Assembly: GCF_018613605.1 (NCBI RefSeq)
Contig: NZ_JAGGPU010000011.1
Location: 1-64,000 of the forward strand
Length of the DNA stretch: 64,000 nucleotides
Origin: Pedobacter sp. ISL-64
GTDB lineage: Bacteria; Bacteroidota; Bacteroidia; Sphingobacteriales; Sphingobacteriaceae
Reading direction: 5' to 3'
The notes below the pieces were generated by a model, which had not been told where the DNA came from, did no database searches, and saw nothing but the letters and a program-made list of their open reading frames with translations. Made by a program: the position numbers and the translations under genes. Below are positions 9,400-19,072 of this stretch, piece by piece (positions within the stretch are counted from its first letter, which is position 1; every line of letters starts with the position of its first letter).

Positions 9400-11721
9400 A
9401 TGAACCGTAGGCTTTTTTATTTAATGCTGTTGTTTTCGGCTATTATATATGCCATACAGGCATGCAATAGTTCGTCCACGAGCCAGGTTGCACAGGAGCA
9501 GGTACCTGATAGCATCAGTTATAATTTTCATGTCCGGCCGATACTGTCCGACAAATGTTTTATCTGTCACGGTCCTGATGCCAATAAACGTGAAGCCGAT
9601 TTAAGGCTGGATATAGCGGAAGAAGCTTATAAAGCTTTGAAAGACAAACCTTCGGCGCATGCGCTTGTCCCCTTTAAACCCTTAGCCTCTGAACTTTTTT
9701 TGCGCATTTCTAGCCAGGATTCAAGCCAGCTAATGCCGCCTAAATCCTCCAATCTCAAACTAACCGCGCATGAAATCGCAGTTATCGAAAAATGGATCAA
9801 ACAGGGAGCTAAATATGAGCGGCACTGGGCTTTTACGCCGCCAAAAAGCCATCAGATCCCAAAAGTGGAAAATAAGGAATGGGCAAAAAACGAAATCGAT
9901 TATTTCATTCTGCAGAAACTGGAGCAAAAAGGGATAAAACCAAATGAACAGGCAGATAAAGAAAGGTTATTGAAACGGGTCAGCCTCGACCTTACCGGCC
10001 TACCACCGGATATGGAGATGATGAATAGGTTCATGGCCGATAATAGCAACAATGCCTATGAAAAGGTTGTGGAGTCACTCCTTCAGCGCCCCGCATATGG
10101 GGAGAAGATGGCCCTGCATTGGCTGGATGTGGCCCGTTATGCCGATTCGCATGGTTATCAGGACGACAACTATCGCAGTCAATGGCCATGGAGGGACTGG
10201 GTTATCCATGCTTTCAATACCAATATGCCCTACAAGCAGTTTATAAGCTGGCAGCTCGCTGGAGACCTGATGCCTAATGCTACCAAGGAGCAGTTGCTCG
10301 CGACTGGCTTTAACCGGAACCACAAAATCACCGAAGAGGGCGGGGTAATTGATGAAGAATACCGTGTTGAATACGTAACAGACCGGGTAAATACCTTTGG
10401 CAAAGCCATGCTGGCTGCCACAATAGAATGTGCCCACTGTCACGATCATAAATATGATCCCTTCTCTCAAAAGGAATATTATCAGTTATATGCTTTTTTT
10501 AACAATGTTAAAGAAGTCGGACTTCAGTCAACTGTCGGGGGGGCTGAAACCTACGCGAAAAAACCGTTGATGGAAATCAGCAATGAAGACATCAAAAAGA
10601 TATTGGCTTTTGTAAATAAGAGAGATACCAATAAATTGATTGTTTCGGTAATGGGGGATAGGGATACACTACGTAAAACCTATATCCTCAATAGGGGGGT
10701 GTATGATGCGCACGGTGAAGAAGTACAGGTCGGTACCCCGAAATCTTTGCTCGCTTTCAGCGATAAATATCCAAAGAACCGTCTGGGTTTAACGCAGTGG
10801 CTCTTCGATAGGAAAAACCCGCTTACAGCAAGGGTATTTGTGAACCAGATCTGGCAGGAATTTTTTGGACGTGGTATTGTAAAGACCTCAGGTGATTTTG
10901 GTATGCAGGGCGAACTTCCCTCGCATCCGGAACTACTGGACTGGCTGGCGGTAGATTTTATGGACCATGGCTGGAACATCAAGCGTCTGGTCAAACAGAT
11001 CGTAAGCTCAGCGACTTACCAGCAATCTGCAGTCGTATCAAAAGAGAAATTAAAAACCGACCCTGAAAATATCCTGCTTGCGCGGGCACCTCGTTACCGC
11101 ATCCCGGCAGAATCCATAAGAGATGTGGTGCTGGCTAGTAGTGGCTTATTGGTTAAGACCATAGGCGGTCCAAGTGTAAAACCTTATCAGCCTGCCGGAC
11201 TTTGGGAAGGAGCGACCTCCGGGCGTGGTATACTGGCCTCCTACCGCCAGGACCATGCCGAAGACCTTTACCGCAGGGGAATGTATACATTTATCAAACG
11301 TACGGTCCCACCGCCTTCAATGGGTGTTTTCGATGCCAGTAACCGCGATCAGTGCGAGGTAAAACGGTTAAACACCAATACCCCGCTTCAGGCACTGGTG
11401 ATGTTAAATGATCCAACGGTACTGGAGGCTTCGCGCGTTCTTGCAGCGAGACTCCTACAGGAAAAGAACACTACTGAGGATAAAATCAAGACCGCATTCC
11501 GGTTGATTGTATGCCGGATTCCCAATGAAAAGGAGATAAAACTGCTCAGTTCTTATTATGCAGATCAACAAAAGATATTTAAAGATGGGAAAGATGCAGA
11601 GAAAGTATTGACTGTGGGCGAGTACCCACTTCCTAAAAACATCAACAAGGTCTCACTGGCTGCAATGACGGAGGTGATTACCACCATTTATAATTTAGAG
11701 GAAACCATTACAAAAACCTGA
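9400..11721 (+). CDS. Planctomycete-type cytochrome c / DUF1549 / DUF1553 lipoprotein
   Basis: Large exported protein of the PSCyt1-PSCyt2-PSD1 architecture (773 residues) first known from planctomycetes. The N-terminus is a lipoprotein signal (MNRRLFYLMLLFSAIIYAIQ followed by AC, Cys about 22). The cytochrome-like part has CFICHGPDANKREADLRLD (CxxCH at about 53-57) with the distal LMPPKS motif. The DUF1549 domain follows (about 165-370) with VARYADSHGYQDDNYR and a second heme-like motif ECAHCHDHKYDPFSQKEYY. DUF1553 takes the C-terminal half, with VNQIWQEFFGRGIVKTSGDFG and NTNTPLQALVMLNDPTV. The stop codon is only three bases before the next ATG, so it is co-transcribed with the DUF1501 gene. 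The usual guess is periplasmic redox or glycan-related chemistry; the actual reaction is not established. Confidence 0.92.
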   Translation: MNRRLFYLMLLFSAIIYAIQACNSSSTSQVAQEQVPDSISYNFHVRPILSDKCFICHGPDANKREADLRLDIAEEAYKALKDKPSAHALVPFKPLASELFLRISSQDSSQLMPPKSSNLKLTAHEIAVIEKWIKQGAKYERHWAFTPPKSHQIPKVENKEWAKNEIDYFILQKLEQKGIKPNEQADKERLLKRVSLDLTGLPPDMEMMNRFMADNSNNAYEKVVESLLQRPAYGEKMALHWLDVARYADSHGYQDDNYRSQWPWRDWVIHAFNTNMPYKQFISWQLAGDLMPNATKEQLLATGFNRNHKITEEGGVIDEEYRVEYVTDRVNTFGKAMLAATIECAHCHDHKYDPFSQKEYYQLYAFFNNVKEVGLQSTVGGAETYAKKPLMEISNEDIKKILAFVNKRDTNKLIVSVMGDRDTLRKTYILNRGVYDAHGEEVQVGTPKSLLAFSDKYPKNRLGLTQWLFDRKNPLTARVFVNQIWQEFFGRGIVKTSGDFGMQGELPSHPELLDWLAVDFMDHGWNIKRLVKQIVSSATYQQSAVVSKEKLKTDPENILLARAPRYRIPAESIRDVVLASSGLLVKTIGGPSVKPYQPAGLWEGATSGRGILASYRQDHAEDLYRRGMYTFIKRTVPPPSMGVFDASNRDQCEVKRLNTNTPLQALVMLNDPTVLEASRVLAARLLQEKNTTEDKIKTAFRLIVCRIPNEKEIKLLSSYYADQQKIFKDGKDAEKVLTVGEYPLPKNINKVSLAAMTEVITTIYNLEETITKT

Positions 11722-11724
11722 TAT

Positions 11725-13176
11725 ATGGAAAAGGATATTTTAGAACATGGCCTTAACTTTAACAGGCGCCGTTTTCTCTCCAGGCTAAGCTTAGGGCTTG
11801 GAAGCGTTGCCCTTGGCTCCCTGCTGATGCCTGATCTCTTTTCGGGCAGCATCGATGAAAGCGATATTTTAGCTGGCCTTCCCGATTTTGCACCAAAGGC
11901 CAAAAGGGTAATCTATCTGTTCCAGAACGGGGCGCCCTCGCAGCTCGAGTCTTTTGACTATAAGCCCAAGCTCAGGGAGATGATGGGACAGGAACTTCCT
12001 GCATCTATCCGTGCCGGACAGCGGCTTACCGGAATGACAGCCAATCAGGCATCCTTTCCACTGGTGGGATCATATTATGATTTTAAGCAGTATGGCCAAT
12101 CAAGAGCATGGATAAGCGACCTGTTTCCCCATACAGCAAAGGTGGTTGATGATATCTGTATCATTAAATCCATGTTTACCGAGGCGATAAACCATGATCC
12201 GGCACTGACCTTCTTTCAAACAGGGGCACAACAGGGAAACCGGCCAAGCATGGGCGCCTGGCTCAGTTACGGGCTTGGTAGTGAAAATAAAAACCTGCCG
12301 GCTTTTACCGTCCTGCTCTCTCGTGGCAAAGGTAACGGGCAAGGGGTTTACTCGAAATTATGGACAAACGGGTTTTTGGATTCAACGCATCAGGGGGTAC
12401 ACTTCAGTAGTGGAGAAGATCCGGTACTCTACCTTAAGGACCCTGAAGGGCTCAACAGGTTTGAACGCAGAAAAATGCTTGATAAGCTGGCGGAAATGAA
12501 TGATATGTCGTATAAGGAATTTGGTGATCCGGAGATCAATGCCAAGGTACAGCAATATGAAATGGCTTACCGGATGCAGACTGCGGTGCCCGAAATTACC
12601 GACCTTTCTAAAGAACCGGATGATATCATCAAACTCTACGGCTCGGATTGCCTGGTGCCGGGAACCTTCGCGGCCAATTGTCTGCTTGCCAGAAAACTAA
12701 GTGAGAACGGCGTCCGCTTTGTACAGTTGTACCACCAGGGATGGGACCAGCATGGAAATCTTCCCTCGGAGATGGCCTCGCAGGCCAAAGATGTGGATCA
12801 GGCCTCGGCTGCACTGATCACCGATCTTAAGCAACGCGGGCTATTGGACGAAACCCTGGTCATCTGGGGCGGTGAATTCGGCAGGACCAATTACAGCCAG
12901 GGCAAGATGACCAAAGATAATTACGGGCGTGACCATCATCCGCGCTGTTTCAGTATCTGGATGGCCGGAGGGGGAGTGAAACCCGGGATAGTGCATGGCG
13001 AATCCGACGATTTTGGTTATAACATCATTAAAGATCCTGTACACGTGCATGATTTTCAGGCAACCGTGCTGCATCAGCTTGGGTTAAACCACGAGAAACT
13101 GATATTCAAACATCTGGGCCGTCGTTATAGGCTGACCGATGTGAGCGGTAAGGTAATCAACGACATTTTAATATAA
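11725..13176 (+). CDS. DUF1501 domain protein, Tat-exported
   Basis: A 483-residue DUF1501 protein, the usual partner of PSCyt/DUF1553 proteins. DUF1501 is related to the alkaline phosphatase/sulfatase superfamily. The N-terminus carries a twin-arginine pattern (FNRRRFLSRLSLGLGSVALG), suggesting Tat export. Family motifs seen: LFQNGAPSQLESFDYKP, HTAKVVDDICIIKSMFTEAI, the conserved NHDPA, LYHQGWDQHG and WGGEFGRTNYSQG followed by GRDHHPRCFSIWMAGGGVK. The Asp/His pairs are likely metal ligands by family analogy. Its ATG is three bases after the previous stop and the next gene starts nine bases on, so these genes form one unit. The substrate is unknown. Confidence 0.93.
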   Translation: MEKDILEHGLNFNRRRFLSRLSLGLGSVALGSLLMPDLFSGSIDESDILAGLPDFAPKAKRVIYLFQNGAPSQLESFDYKPKLREMMGQELPASIRAGQRLTGMTANQASFPLVGSYYDFKQYGQSRAWISDLFPHTAKVVDDICIIKSMFTEAINHDPALTFFQTGAQQGNRPSMGAWLSYGLGSENKNLPAFTVLLSRGKGNGQGVYSKLWTNGFLDSTHQGVHFSSGEDPVLYLKDPEGLNRFERRKMLDKLAEMNDMSYKEFGDPEINAKVQQYEMAYRMQTAVPEITDLSKEPDDIIKLYGSDCLVPGTFAANCLLARKLSENGVRFVQLYHQGWDQHGNLPSEMASQAKDVDQASAALITDLKQRGLLDETLVIWGGEFGRTNYSQGKMTKDNYGRDHHPRCFSIWMAGGGVKPGIVHGESDDFGYNIIKDPVHVHDFQATVLHQLGLNHEKLIFKHLGRRYRLTDVSGKVINDILI

Positions 13177-13185
13177 ATCCCGTTT

Positions 13186-14211
13186 ATGGACAGAAGAAAA
13201 TTTATAAAACATACCACAGTAGCATCTGCCAGTTTCTTTATTGCCAAAGATCTGGTGGCAAAACCTAAGGGACCTGTTTATGGGCATAACAATATGCGCT
13301 ATATGCTGGATAACAAATGGGGACAGCTGAACCCTTTGAGAAACCCGGTGAATGATTGCCATGAGATGGTACAGGATGCCAAGGGAAGAATTATCCTGTT
13401 GACCAATGAGACTAAAAACAATATCCTCATTTATAATAAATCAGGGAAACTGCTAGATAGCTGGGGACATGAATTTCCCGGTGGCCATGGGCTTACCCTG
13501 GCAAAGGAAAACGGCAAGGAGTTTCTTTTTATCACAGATACCAACCGGCACCAGGTTTATAAAACCACATTGGATGGCAAGATCCTGATGACCATTGATT
13601 GCCCGATGGAAACTGGTCTATATAAAAAGAAAGAAGAATTTGTGCCAACTGAAACCGCGGTAGCTGATAATGGTGATTTTTTTATTGCTGACGGTTATGG
13701 CCTGCAGTATGTGTTCCATTATAGTGCCGATGGTAAATTGCTCAGTTATTTCGGGGGCAGGGGAGCTGAAACCAAACACCTTGATAACGCCCACGGAGTG
13801 TGCATCGATAAACGCAGTAGCACGCCAAGCTTGCTGGTTACAGACCGTACGCGTAACTGCTTTAAACGCTTTGATCTGCAGGGTAATCTGAAAGAGATTA
13901 TCTCGCTTCCAGGCGCCTGCGTCTGCAGACCAGTGATAAAAAATGATTATCTGTATGCGGCAGTATTGCGCTCGCCTGACCTAAGTAAGGACGGAAGCGG
14001 CTTTACGACCATTTTGGATAAAAACAATAAAGTAATATCCAATATAGGGGGAACGCTGCCAGTTTATAAAGACGGGGTGCTGCAACCCATGGCCCAGGCG
14101 GAAAAGATTTTGTTGAACCCGCACGATGTGTGCGTAGATAATGATGAAAATCTATATGTCGCACAATGGGCATCGGGAAAAGTATATCCATATAAATTCA
14201 CACGCATATAA
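13186..14211 (+). CDS. NHL-like beta-propeller protein with Tat-like signal
   Basis: A 341-residue protein beginning MDRRKFIKHTTVASASFFIA, a Tat-like exported start. The rest reads as a six-bladed propeller of the NHL/peptidylglycine-lyase-like type: repeated blocks of D-x-x-G-x-I/L followed by strand-turn-strand (VQDAKGRIILLTNE, YNKSGKLLDSWG, ITDTNRHQVYKTTLDGKIL, VADNGDFFIADGYGLQYV, VCVDNDENLYVAQWASGKV). His residues in GHEFPGGHG and NAHGVCID sit where such proteins hold a metal or substrate. Its stop overlaps the next ATG by one base (TAATG). It probably binds or acts on a small exported compound with the flanking cytochrome proteins; this is inference. Confidence 0.85.
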   Translation: MDRRKFIKHTTVASASFFIAKDLVAKPKGPVYGHNNMRYMLDNKWGQLNPLRNPVNDCHEMVQDAKGRIILLTNETKNNILIYNKSGKLLDSWGHEFPGGHGLTLAKENGKEFLFITDTNRHQVYKTTLDGKILMTIDCPMETGLYKKKEEFVPTETAVADNGDFFIADGYGLQYVFHYSADGKLLSYFGGRGAETKHLDNAHGVCIDKRSSTPSLLVTDRTRNCFKRFDLQGNLKEIISLPGACVCRPVIKNDYLYAAVLRSPDLSKDGSGFTTILDKNNKVISNIGGTLPVYKDGVLQPMAQAEKILLNPHDVCVDNDENLYVAQWASGKVYPYKFTRI

Positions 14212-16373
14212 TGAAAATCACGCTGAAGGGTTTTGCAGAGAATGTGCTGTTCATGGCAAATGCCTTTATTATTTTTTTACTGGTTTTTGGCCACAGGATT
14301 TCAGTTCCATATTGGTTACAGCCGCTGGGAAGGATGCACCCTATGGTACTGCATTTTCCGATCGTTATTCTGCTGCTGGCGATGCTGCTGGAGTTTTTCC
14401 GCTTTAAAGATGCTTATGCCAAAGAAAAGCTCTACCATGATTTTACTTCCTGGCTACTGCTTTCTGGTACTCTTTTTTCAGCGGTAACCGTTATCATGGG
14501 GCTGTTCCTCTCTAAAGAGGAAGCGTATTCGGGAAGCACGTTACAATGGCATAAATGGACGGGAGTAAGTATCGTCCTCATCACCACCCTTATTTATTAC
14601 TGCAGGAATTCTGCCTGGTATAAACTGCCGCTGGCAAGGGCTGGAGCTGTGCTTACCATATTCTTTGTAATCCTTGCCGGCCACTATGGTGCGGCATTAA
14701 CCCATGGAGATAATTTTGTGCTGGAGCCGGTAAGCACGCCTGTTGAAAAGGCCAGCGTTCCGCTGGAGCAGGCAAAAATATTTGAAGATGTGGTTATGCC
14801 CATATTTTCTCAGAAGTGCCTCAGCTGCCATAATATCGAAAAGGCGAAAGGCAATCTGATCATGGATAATGCCGGCTCGATTCTTAAAGGCGGGAAAACG
14901 GGAAAACTCTTTGTACCCGGAAAACCTGGGCTCAGCTTGCTACTGGAACGGATACATCTGCCATTGGATGAAAAAAAGCATATGCCCCCTAGAGGGAAAT
15001 CCCAATTGAGCGAAAAAGAGATGGAACTTTTGAAACTTTGGATAAAAAGCAATGCTGAAATGAAGAAGAAGGTCATGGATTTACCTGCAAATGATTCTTT
15101 ACGGTTATTGGCAACCGCCTTTTTAGCCCCGGCCAATGCGCCGGAGGAGAAATTCGGGTTTGCAGCAGCAGATGAGGGCACCGTTAAAAAACTGAACAAT
15201 AACTACAGAAATATTTACCCCTTAGCTAAGGAATCGCCGGCCTTGGCAGTAAATATCTATAATAAAAGTATTTATAAACCATCAGTGTTAAAGGAATTGA
15301 GCGAGGTTAAAAAACAGATAGTATCATTAAACCTGAGCGGTATGCCCCTGGGCGATGAAGACCTGAAAATCATCGCTGGCTTTGAAAACCTGCGTAAACT
15401 GAACCTGAATTTTACGAACATCAACGGAACAGGACTAAAGTATTTAACGGCTTTAGAACATTTAAATGCTTTGTCCCTTTCTGGTACCAGAGTGAATTAT
15501 AATCTTGTCAAACAGGTTGTAAACATGAATGGCCTCAAACAGCTGACTTTATGGAATACAGGACTGACTGAGGCGGAAGTATCTCAGCTACAAAAAACAA
15601 ATAAGAACCTGACCGTGATTGCGGGCTTTAAAGATGATGGAAAACACCCCGTTAAATTGAACAAGCCCCGTCTGAATACGGATGTTACTGTTTTTAAAGA
15701 TGCCATTACCCTGCAATTGAAGCACCTGATAAATGGGGTTAAAATCAGGTATACTACAGATGGGACAGAACCCGACAGCCTTAAATCCCCCATCTATAAC
15801 AGGGAAATTGTCCTTAGCGGGAATACCACGGTTAAGGCCAGGGCATACAAAGCAGGCTGGTACGGCAGTGATCTGCTGAGTGCTAATTTTTACAAAAGCA
15901 CTTATAAACCGGACAGCATCTCATTTTTGTTGCCCGCCAATGATAAATACAGGGCTGGAGGGGCAAAGGTTCTGATTGATAATCAATTGGGAGACTATGA
16001 TTTCAACCTGGGCAAGTGGATCGCTTTCAGGGAAAATAATATGGAGGCGATGCTTTACTTTAAAAGGCCGGTTACCATACAGTCGGTAACCTTACATGCG
16101 ATGAAGCAGATACAGCCCTACATATTCCCGCCTACCGAAGTAGAGATCTGGGGCGGGACAGATAAAGATAAACTGCATTTACTGGGTAGGGTAAGACCCG
16201 ACATACCGGAAAAAATGGAAGAACGCGAGCTCATTAAAATTGAAGCCAAGTTTAAGTCTCAGCATATTTCCTGCTTAAAGATTGTAGCCAAAAACTTAAA
16301 AAAACTACCAGAGTGGCATCCTGCTAAAGGACAGCCGGCCTGGCTTTTTGTAGATGAAATATTTCTTAATTGA
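14211..16373 (+). CDS. Membrane cytochrome with LRR, chitobiase-C-like and discoidin-like parts
   Basis: A 720-residue mosaic. Residues about 10-165 form four to five membrane helices of DUF2231 type, with a conserved LGRMHPMVLHFPIV motif. A planctomycete-type cytochrome domain follows (about 195-285) with KCLSCHNIEKAKGNL (CxxCH) and HMPPRGKSQLSEKE. Then come leucine-rich repeats (about 355-465; LRKLNLNFTNINGTGL, LNALSLSGTRVN), a chitobiase/hexosaminidase C-terminal-like bead (about 500-560; IRYTTDGTEPDSLKSPIYN) and a discoidin-like C-terminus (about 575-720). It is the fourth gene of the cytochrome operon and its likely membrane anchor and electron acceptor. The carbohydrate-binding-like C-terminus suggests a glycan or glycoside connection. 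Domain calls are from motif reading; the reaction is unknown. Confidence 0.9.
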   Translation: MKITLKGFAENVLFMANAFIIFLLVFGHRISVPYWLQPLGRMHPMVLHFPIVILLLAMLLEFFRFKDAYAKEKLYHDFTSWLLLSGTLFSAVTVIMGLFLSKEEAYSGSTLQWHKWTGVSIVLITTLIYYCRNSAWYKLPLARAGAVLTIFFVILAGHYGAALTHGDNFVLEPVSTPVEKASVPLEQAKIFEDVVMPIFSQKCLSCHNIEKAKGNLIMDNAGSILKGGKTGKLFVPGKPGLSLLLERIHLPLDEKKHMPPRGKSQLSEKEMELLKLWIKSNAEMKKKVMDLPANDSLRLLATAFLAPANAPEEKFGFAAADEGTVKKLNNNYRNIYPLAKESPALAVNIYNKSIYKPSVLKELSEVKKQIVSLNLSGMPLGDEDLKIIAGFENLRKLNLNFTNINGTGLKYLTALEHLNALSLSGTRVNYNLVKQVVNMNGLKQLTLWNTGLTEAEVSQLQKTNKNLTVIAGFKDDGKHPVKLNKPRLNTDVTVFKDAITLQLKHLINGVKIRYTTDGTEPDSLKSPIYNREIVLSGNTTVKARAYKAGWYGSDLLSANFYKSTYKPDSISFLLPANDKYRAGGAKVLIDNQLGDYDFNLGKWIAFRENNMEAMLYFKRPVTIQSVTLHAMKQIQPYIFPPTEVEIWGGTDKDKLHLLGRVRPDIPEKMEERELIKIEAKFKSQHISCLKIVAKNLKKLPEWHPAKGQPAWLFVDEIFLN

Positions 16374-16799
16374 GAATGAACGGGGCATTTCGGGAAAAAC
16401 GGCCACCCGTTCCGCATTTAAACTGTCACCACATTTCGCTTTAACTTTCACTGAAATACACAACTTCGGCGGGGAATCGGATATACCACTGCAACATCTA
16501 CAAGAACTTTTCAGAATAATCAGAGAAACTTATAAGAATTAGAAAGCAAACGGGGTATGCTATGGACTGATGTCATCGGCCGCTCCAGCTATTATTTCTA
16601 AGCAATCGATTGTTTTTTTAGAAAAAATATTTAATTTACCTTATTAAATAACTAATGCACAATGAAAAACTAATTGCGACTAATACTTTTGTGCAGGTTC
16701 TGACCAGGATCTTACAGGTAAAAAGCAAAGGGCTGGGTAGCAAGTGCATCGGAACAACCGCAGATAACCAAATTTTAAATCAAATATAAACCTAAACAT
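16374..16799. other. Intergenic region with one promoter candidate
   Basis: A 62-codon frame (16354-16542) overlaps the end of the previous gene and has no recognisable domain; it may be a decayed remnant but I do not call it. The only signal I trust is the TACTTTTG box at 16684-16691. Confidence 0.45.
16684..16691 (+). promoter_or_regulatory. Possible -7 box of the MFS transporter gene
   Basis: TACTTTTG fits the Bacteroidota -7 consensus TAnnTTTG. No good TTTG -33 element lies 19-21 bases upstream. A leader of about 100 bases would result. Confidence 0.4.
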
Positions 16800-18071
16800 A
16801 TGCTTAACATTCAAAACACCAAACTATTCTGGGCAAGCTGCCTTGCCTTACTGGTCACCTCTCTTTCCTTCGGCATCCGTGCCGGTATCATGAACCAGCT
16901 CGGCATCGATTTTCAATTGACTACCGGTCAGTTGGGTACCATTACTGCTGCTGCCTTCTGGGGATTTCCGCTGGCAATTGTAGTCGGAGGATTTGTGGTC
17001 GATATGATCGGCATGAAACGTTTGCTGGTGATGGCTTTTATTTTTCACCTGGCCGGAATTGTGCTGACCATTTTTGCTCAGGGCTACTGGAGCCTGTTTT
17101 TATCAACGCTATTGATCGGCATTGCCAATGGCACGGTGGAGGCCGCTTGTAATCCCCTTGTAGCTGCTTTATATCCGGAAAATAAAACTACCCGCTTAAA
17201 TCATTTTCACTTATGGTTTCCCGGAGGTATTGTGATCGGCACCTTGCTGGTTACCCTGTTTGTTCAGCTCGGACTGGGCTGGAAGGTACAGGTGGCCATG
17301 ATGATTATTCCGACTTTAATTTACGGATACCTGTTTTCAAAGCTGGATTTTCCGGTTACCGAAAGGGTATCATCCGGTTACTCCAGTTCAGATATGTATA
17401 AAGCGGTACTTTCTCCATTGTTTATCTTTATGTTCATCTGTATGTTCGGTACGGCCATTACCGAGTTATTTACCGGGCAATGGATAGGTTTATTACTGAA
17501 AAATGTAACCGATAATGCCATTTTATTGCTCACGCTGACTACTGGAATTATGGTAATTGGCCGGGGTTTTGCCGAACCTGTGGTTCACCGTCTTGCCCCT
17601 CAGGGCGTACTGCTCTTATCAGCAATATTTGCCGCATTGGGGCTTTACATGCTGAGTACATTTACCGGGAATTCTGTTTTTTTCGCAGCAATTATCTTTG
17701 GTATAGGCGTTTGTTATTTCTGGCCGACTATGATCGGTTTTGTCGCTGAGAATGTTCCTAAATCGGGAGCCTTAGGCCTAAACCTGATGGGAGGTGCGGG
17801 AATGTTTGCTGTTTCTATTTATACGATGTTTATGGGTGGTTTTTATGATAACCTGATCGTTAAACATTTACCTGCTGGTGCCTCGTTAGGTGATTATTTA
17901 AAAGCGCCGGAGAATTCAGCACCAGCGCAGGCGCTTGCCAATGCCAAAAACCTGGCGGGGCCTGAAATTCTGCAGGCTACACTGATTATCCCTATAATAT
18001 TGATTGTGGCTTTCGGCGGATTGGTTATATACCTGCGTTCACGGAAAAAGAGCAGGTCTGTAGCTTTGTAA
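16800..18071 (+). CDS. Major facilitator superfamily transporter
   Basis: A 423-residue inner-membrane transporter with about 12 hydrophobic segments. The first half contains the MFS loop 2-3 signature region (GGFVVDMIGMKRLLVMAF) and a helix 4 with LLIGIANGTVEAACNPLVAALYP, a pattern seen in sugar and sugar-like MFS carriers. HFHLWFPGGIVIG follows in helix 5. Between the last two helices lies a long soluble loop with ASLGDYLKAPENSAPAQALA. The C-terminal tail is basic (RSRKKSRS). It stands in the same orientation as the cytochrome operon but 427 bases away with its own promoter candidate. The substrate cannot be told; sugar or sugar acid is a reasonable guess from family likeness. Confidence 0.9.
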   Translation: MLNIQNTKLFWASCLALLVTSLSFGIRAGIMNQLGIDFQLTTGQLGTITAAAFWGFPLAIVVGGFVVDMIGMKRLLVMAFIFHLAGIVLTIFAQGYWSLFLSTLLIGIANGTVEAACNPLVAALYPENKTTRLNHFHLWFPGGIVIGTLLVTLFVQLGLGWKVQVAMMIIPTLIYGYLFSKLDFPVTERVSSGYSSSDMYKAVLSPLFIFMFICMFGTAITELFTGQWIGLLLKNVTDNAILLLTLTTGIMVIGRGFAEPVVHRLAPQGVLLLSAIFAALGLYMLSTFTGNSVFFAAIIFGIGVCYFWPTMIGFVAENVPKSGALGLNLMGGAGMFAVSIYTMFMGGFYDNLIVKHLPAGASLGDYLKAPENSAPAQALANAKNLAGPEILQATLIIPIILIVAFGGLVIYLRSRKKSRSVAL

Positions 18072-18376
18072 CTAAAAATACAATTTCTTTATAAGCGTTT
18101 AGTTCTAACGCATAAGAAGTACAATGAGCCTGTCTCAAAATAACAGATTCAGAAATAGCAAAAGAATTAAATTTGGCGGTGTCGTCATGCTCAGCTTGAC
18201 TGGGTATCTTAATGCTTTGGTAGGGACTTATTTTTTGCCTTTCTATCGCATTAAGATTCCCGTTTTCACGGGAATGACGACCTTTCAAAATATTATTCTG
18301 CCAAAATCTCCAAAATCAATTCTGAAACAGCCTCATTTAGGGTTTTATTTTTCATCAAGGTTATTTCTGTCATAAA
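18072..18376. repeat. Repeat-bearing intergenic region
   Basis: Holds two dispersed elements: GTCATGCTCAGCTTGACTGG at about 18184 and an inverted repeat ATTCCCGTTTTCACGGGAAT at about 18256-18275 preceding GACGAC. The second is the classical 'GTCATTCCCG' type intergenic repeat seen in many bacteria. No gene supported. Confidence 0.65.
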
Positions 18377-19072
18377 TTATAGTAACGAACTGCCTGGCGA
18401 TAGTTCATACGGGGCTTTGCCTACCTCAAATATCCTGGTATATTCACTTCCCTGTGTAGTGATTTCATCACCTAGTATCCTAATCCAATTGCCTTCGCGC
18501 AGCCCTACTACCTTTATGTTATTCTGCGTTAGAAATTCCATGATCCTGGTTTCCCTTGTTTCTCCATTATGTTTTAACTCCGGATTTGGGTCGAGGTAAT
18601 GCGGATTAAGGTTGAAAGGAACCAGCCCCATGCAATCAAAAGAGGGCGGATACACAATAGGCATGTCATTGGTGGTTTTCATATTCATGCCACCGATGCT
18701 ACTTCCTGCGCTGCAGCCCAGATAAGGTTTGTCAAGTTTGATGTTTTCACTTAGCTGCTTCATCAGTCCCAGCTCATGAAGTGTTTTTACCAGGAGAAAG
18801 GTATTGCCTCCGCCAGTAAAAAAACCTTTGGCAGTATGGATCGCCTCAATGGGGTTGTTAAATTCGTGCAGGCCTTTAACGCTGATATTTAACTGTGAGA
18901 AAAAATCGCGGGCTTTGGCAGTATATTCTTCATACGAAATGCCTCCTGGCCTTGCGTAAGGGATAAATATAATTTCATCTATCCCGGCAAAGAGTGTAAT
19001 GAGTTCATCTTTTAAATATTCCAGATAATTACCGCCAAACAGCGTAGAAGTAGAGGCCAGGATAACATTCAT
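18377..19072 (-). CDS. pepE: Peptidase E, S51 family
   Basis: Cytoplasmic dipeptidase of family S51 (class-I glutamine amidotransferase-like fold) that cleaves N-terminal Asp-Xaa dipeptides. The 231-residue protein has the nucleophile motif LGCSAGSSIGG (Ser about 120), preceded by GFFTGGGNTFLLVKTL and followed by VPFNLNPHYLDPNPE, which supplies the His. I use the ATG at 19072 (MNVILASTSTLFGG); the frame can be extended six codons to a TTG at 19090, less likely. Length fits the family. No operon partner. Confidence 0.9.
   Translation of the reverse strand: MNVILASTSTLFGGNYLEYLKDELITLFAGIDEIIFIPYARPGGISYEEYTAKARDFFSQLNISVKGLHEFNNPIEAIHTAKGFFTGGGNTFLLVKTLHELGLMKQLSENIKLDKPYLGCSAGSSIGGMNMKTTNDMPIVYPPSFDCMGLVPFNLNPHYLDPNPELKHNGETRETRIMEFLTQNNIKVVGLREGNWIRILGDEITTQGSEYTRIFEVGKAPYELSPGSSLL

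Noticed and set aside
16354..16542. 62-codon frame after the mosaic cytochrome gene
   Set aside because: Begins inside the previous gene, no recognisable domain; may be debris.
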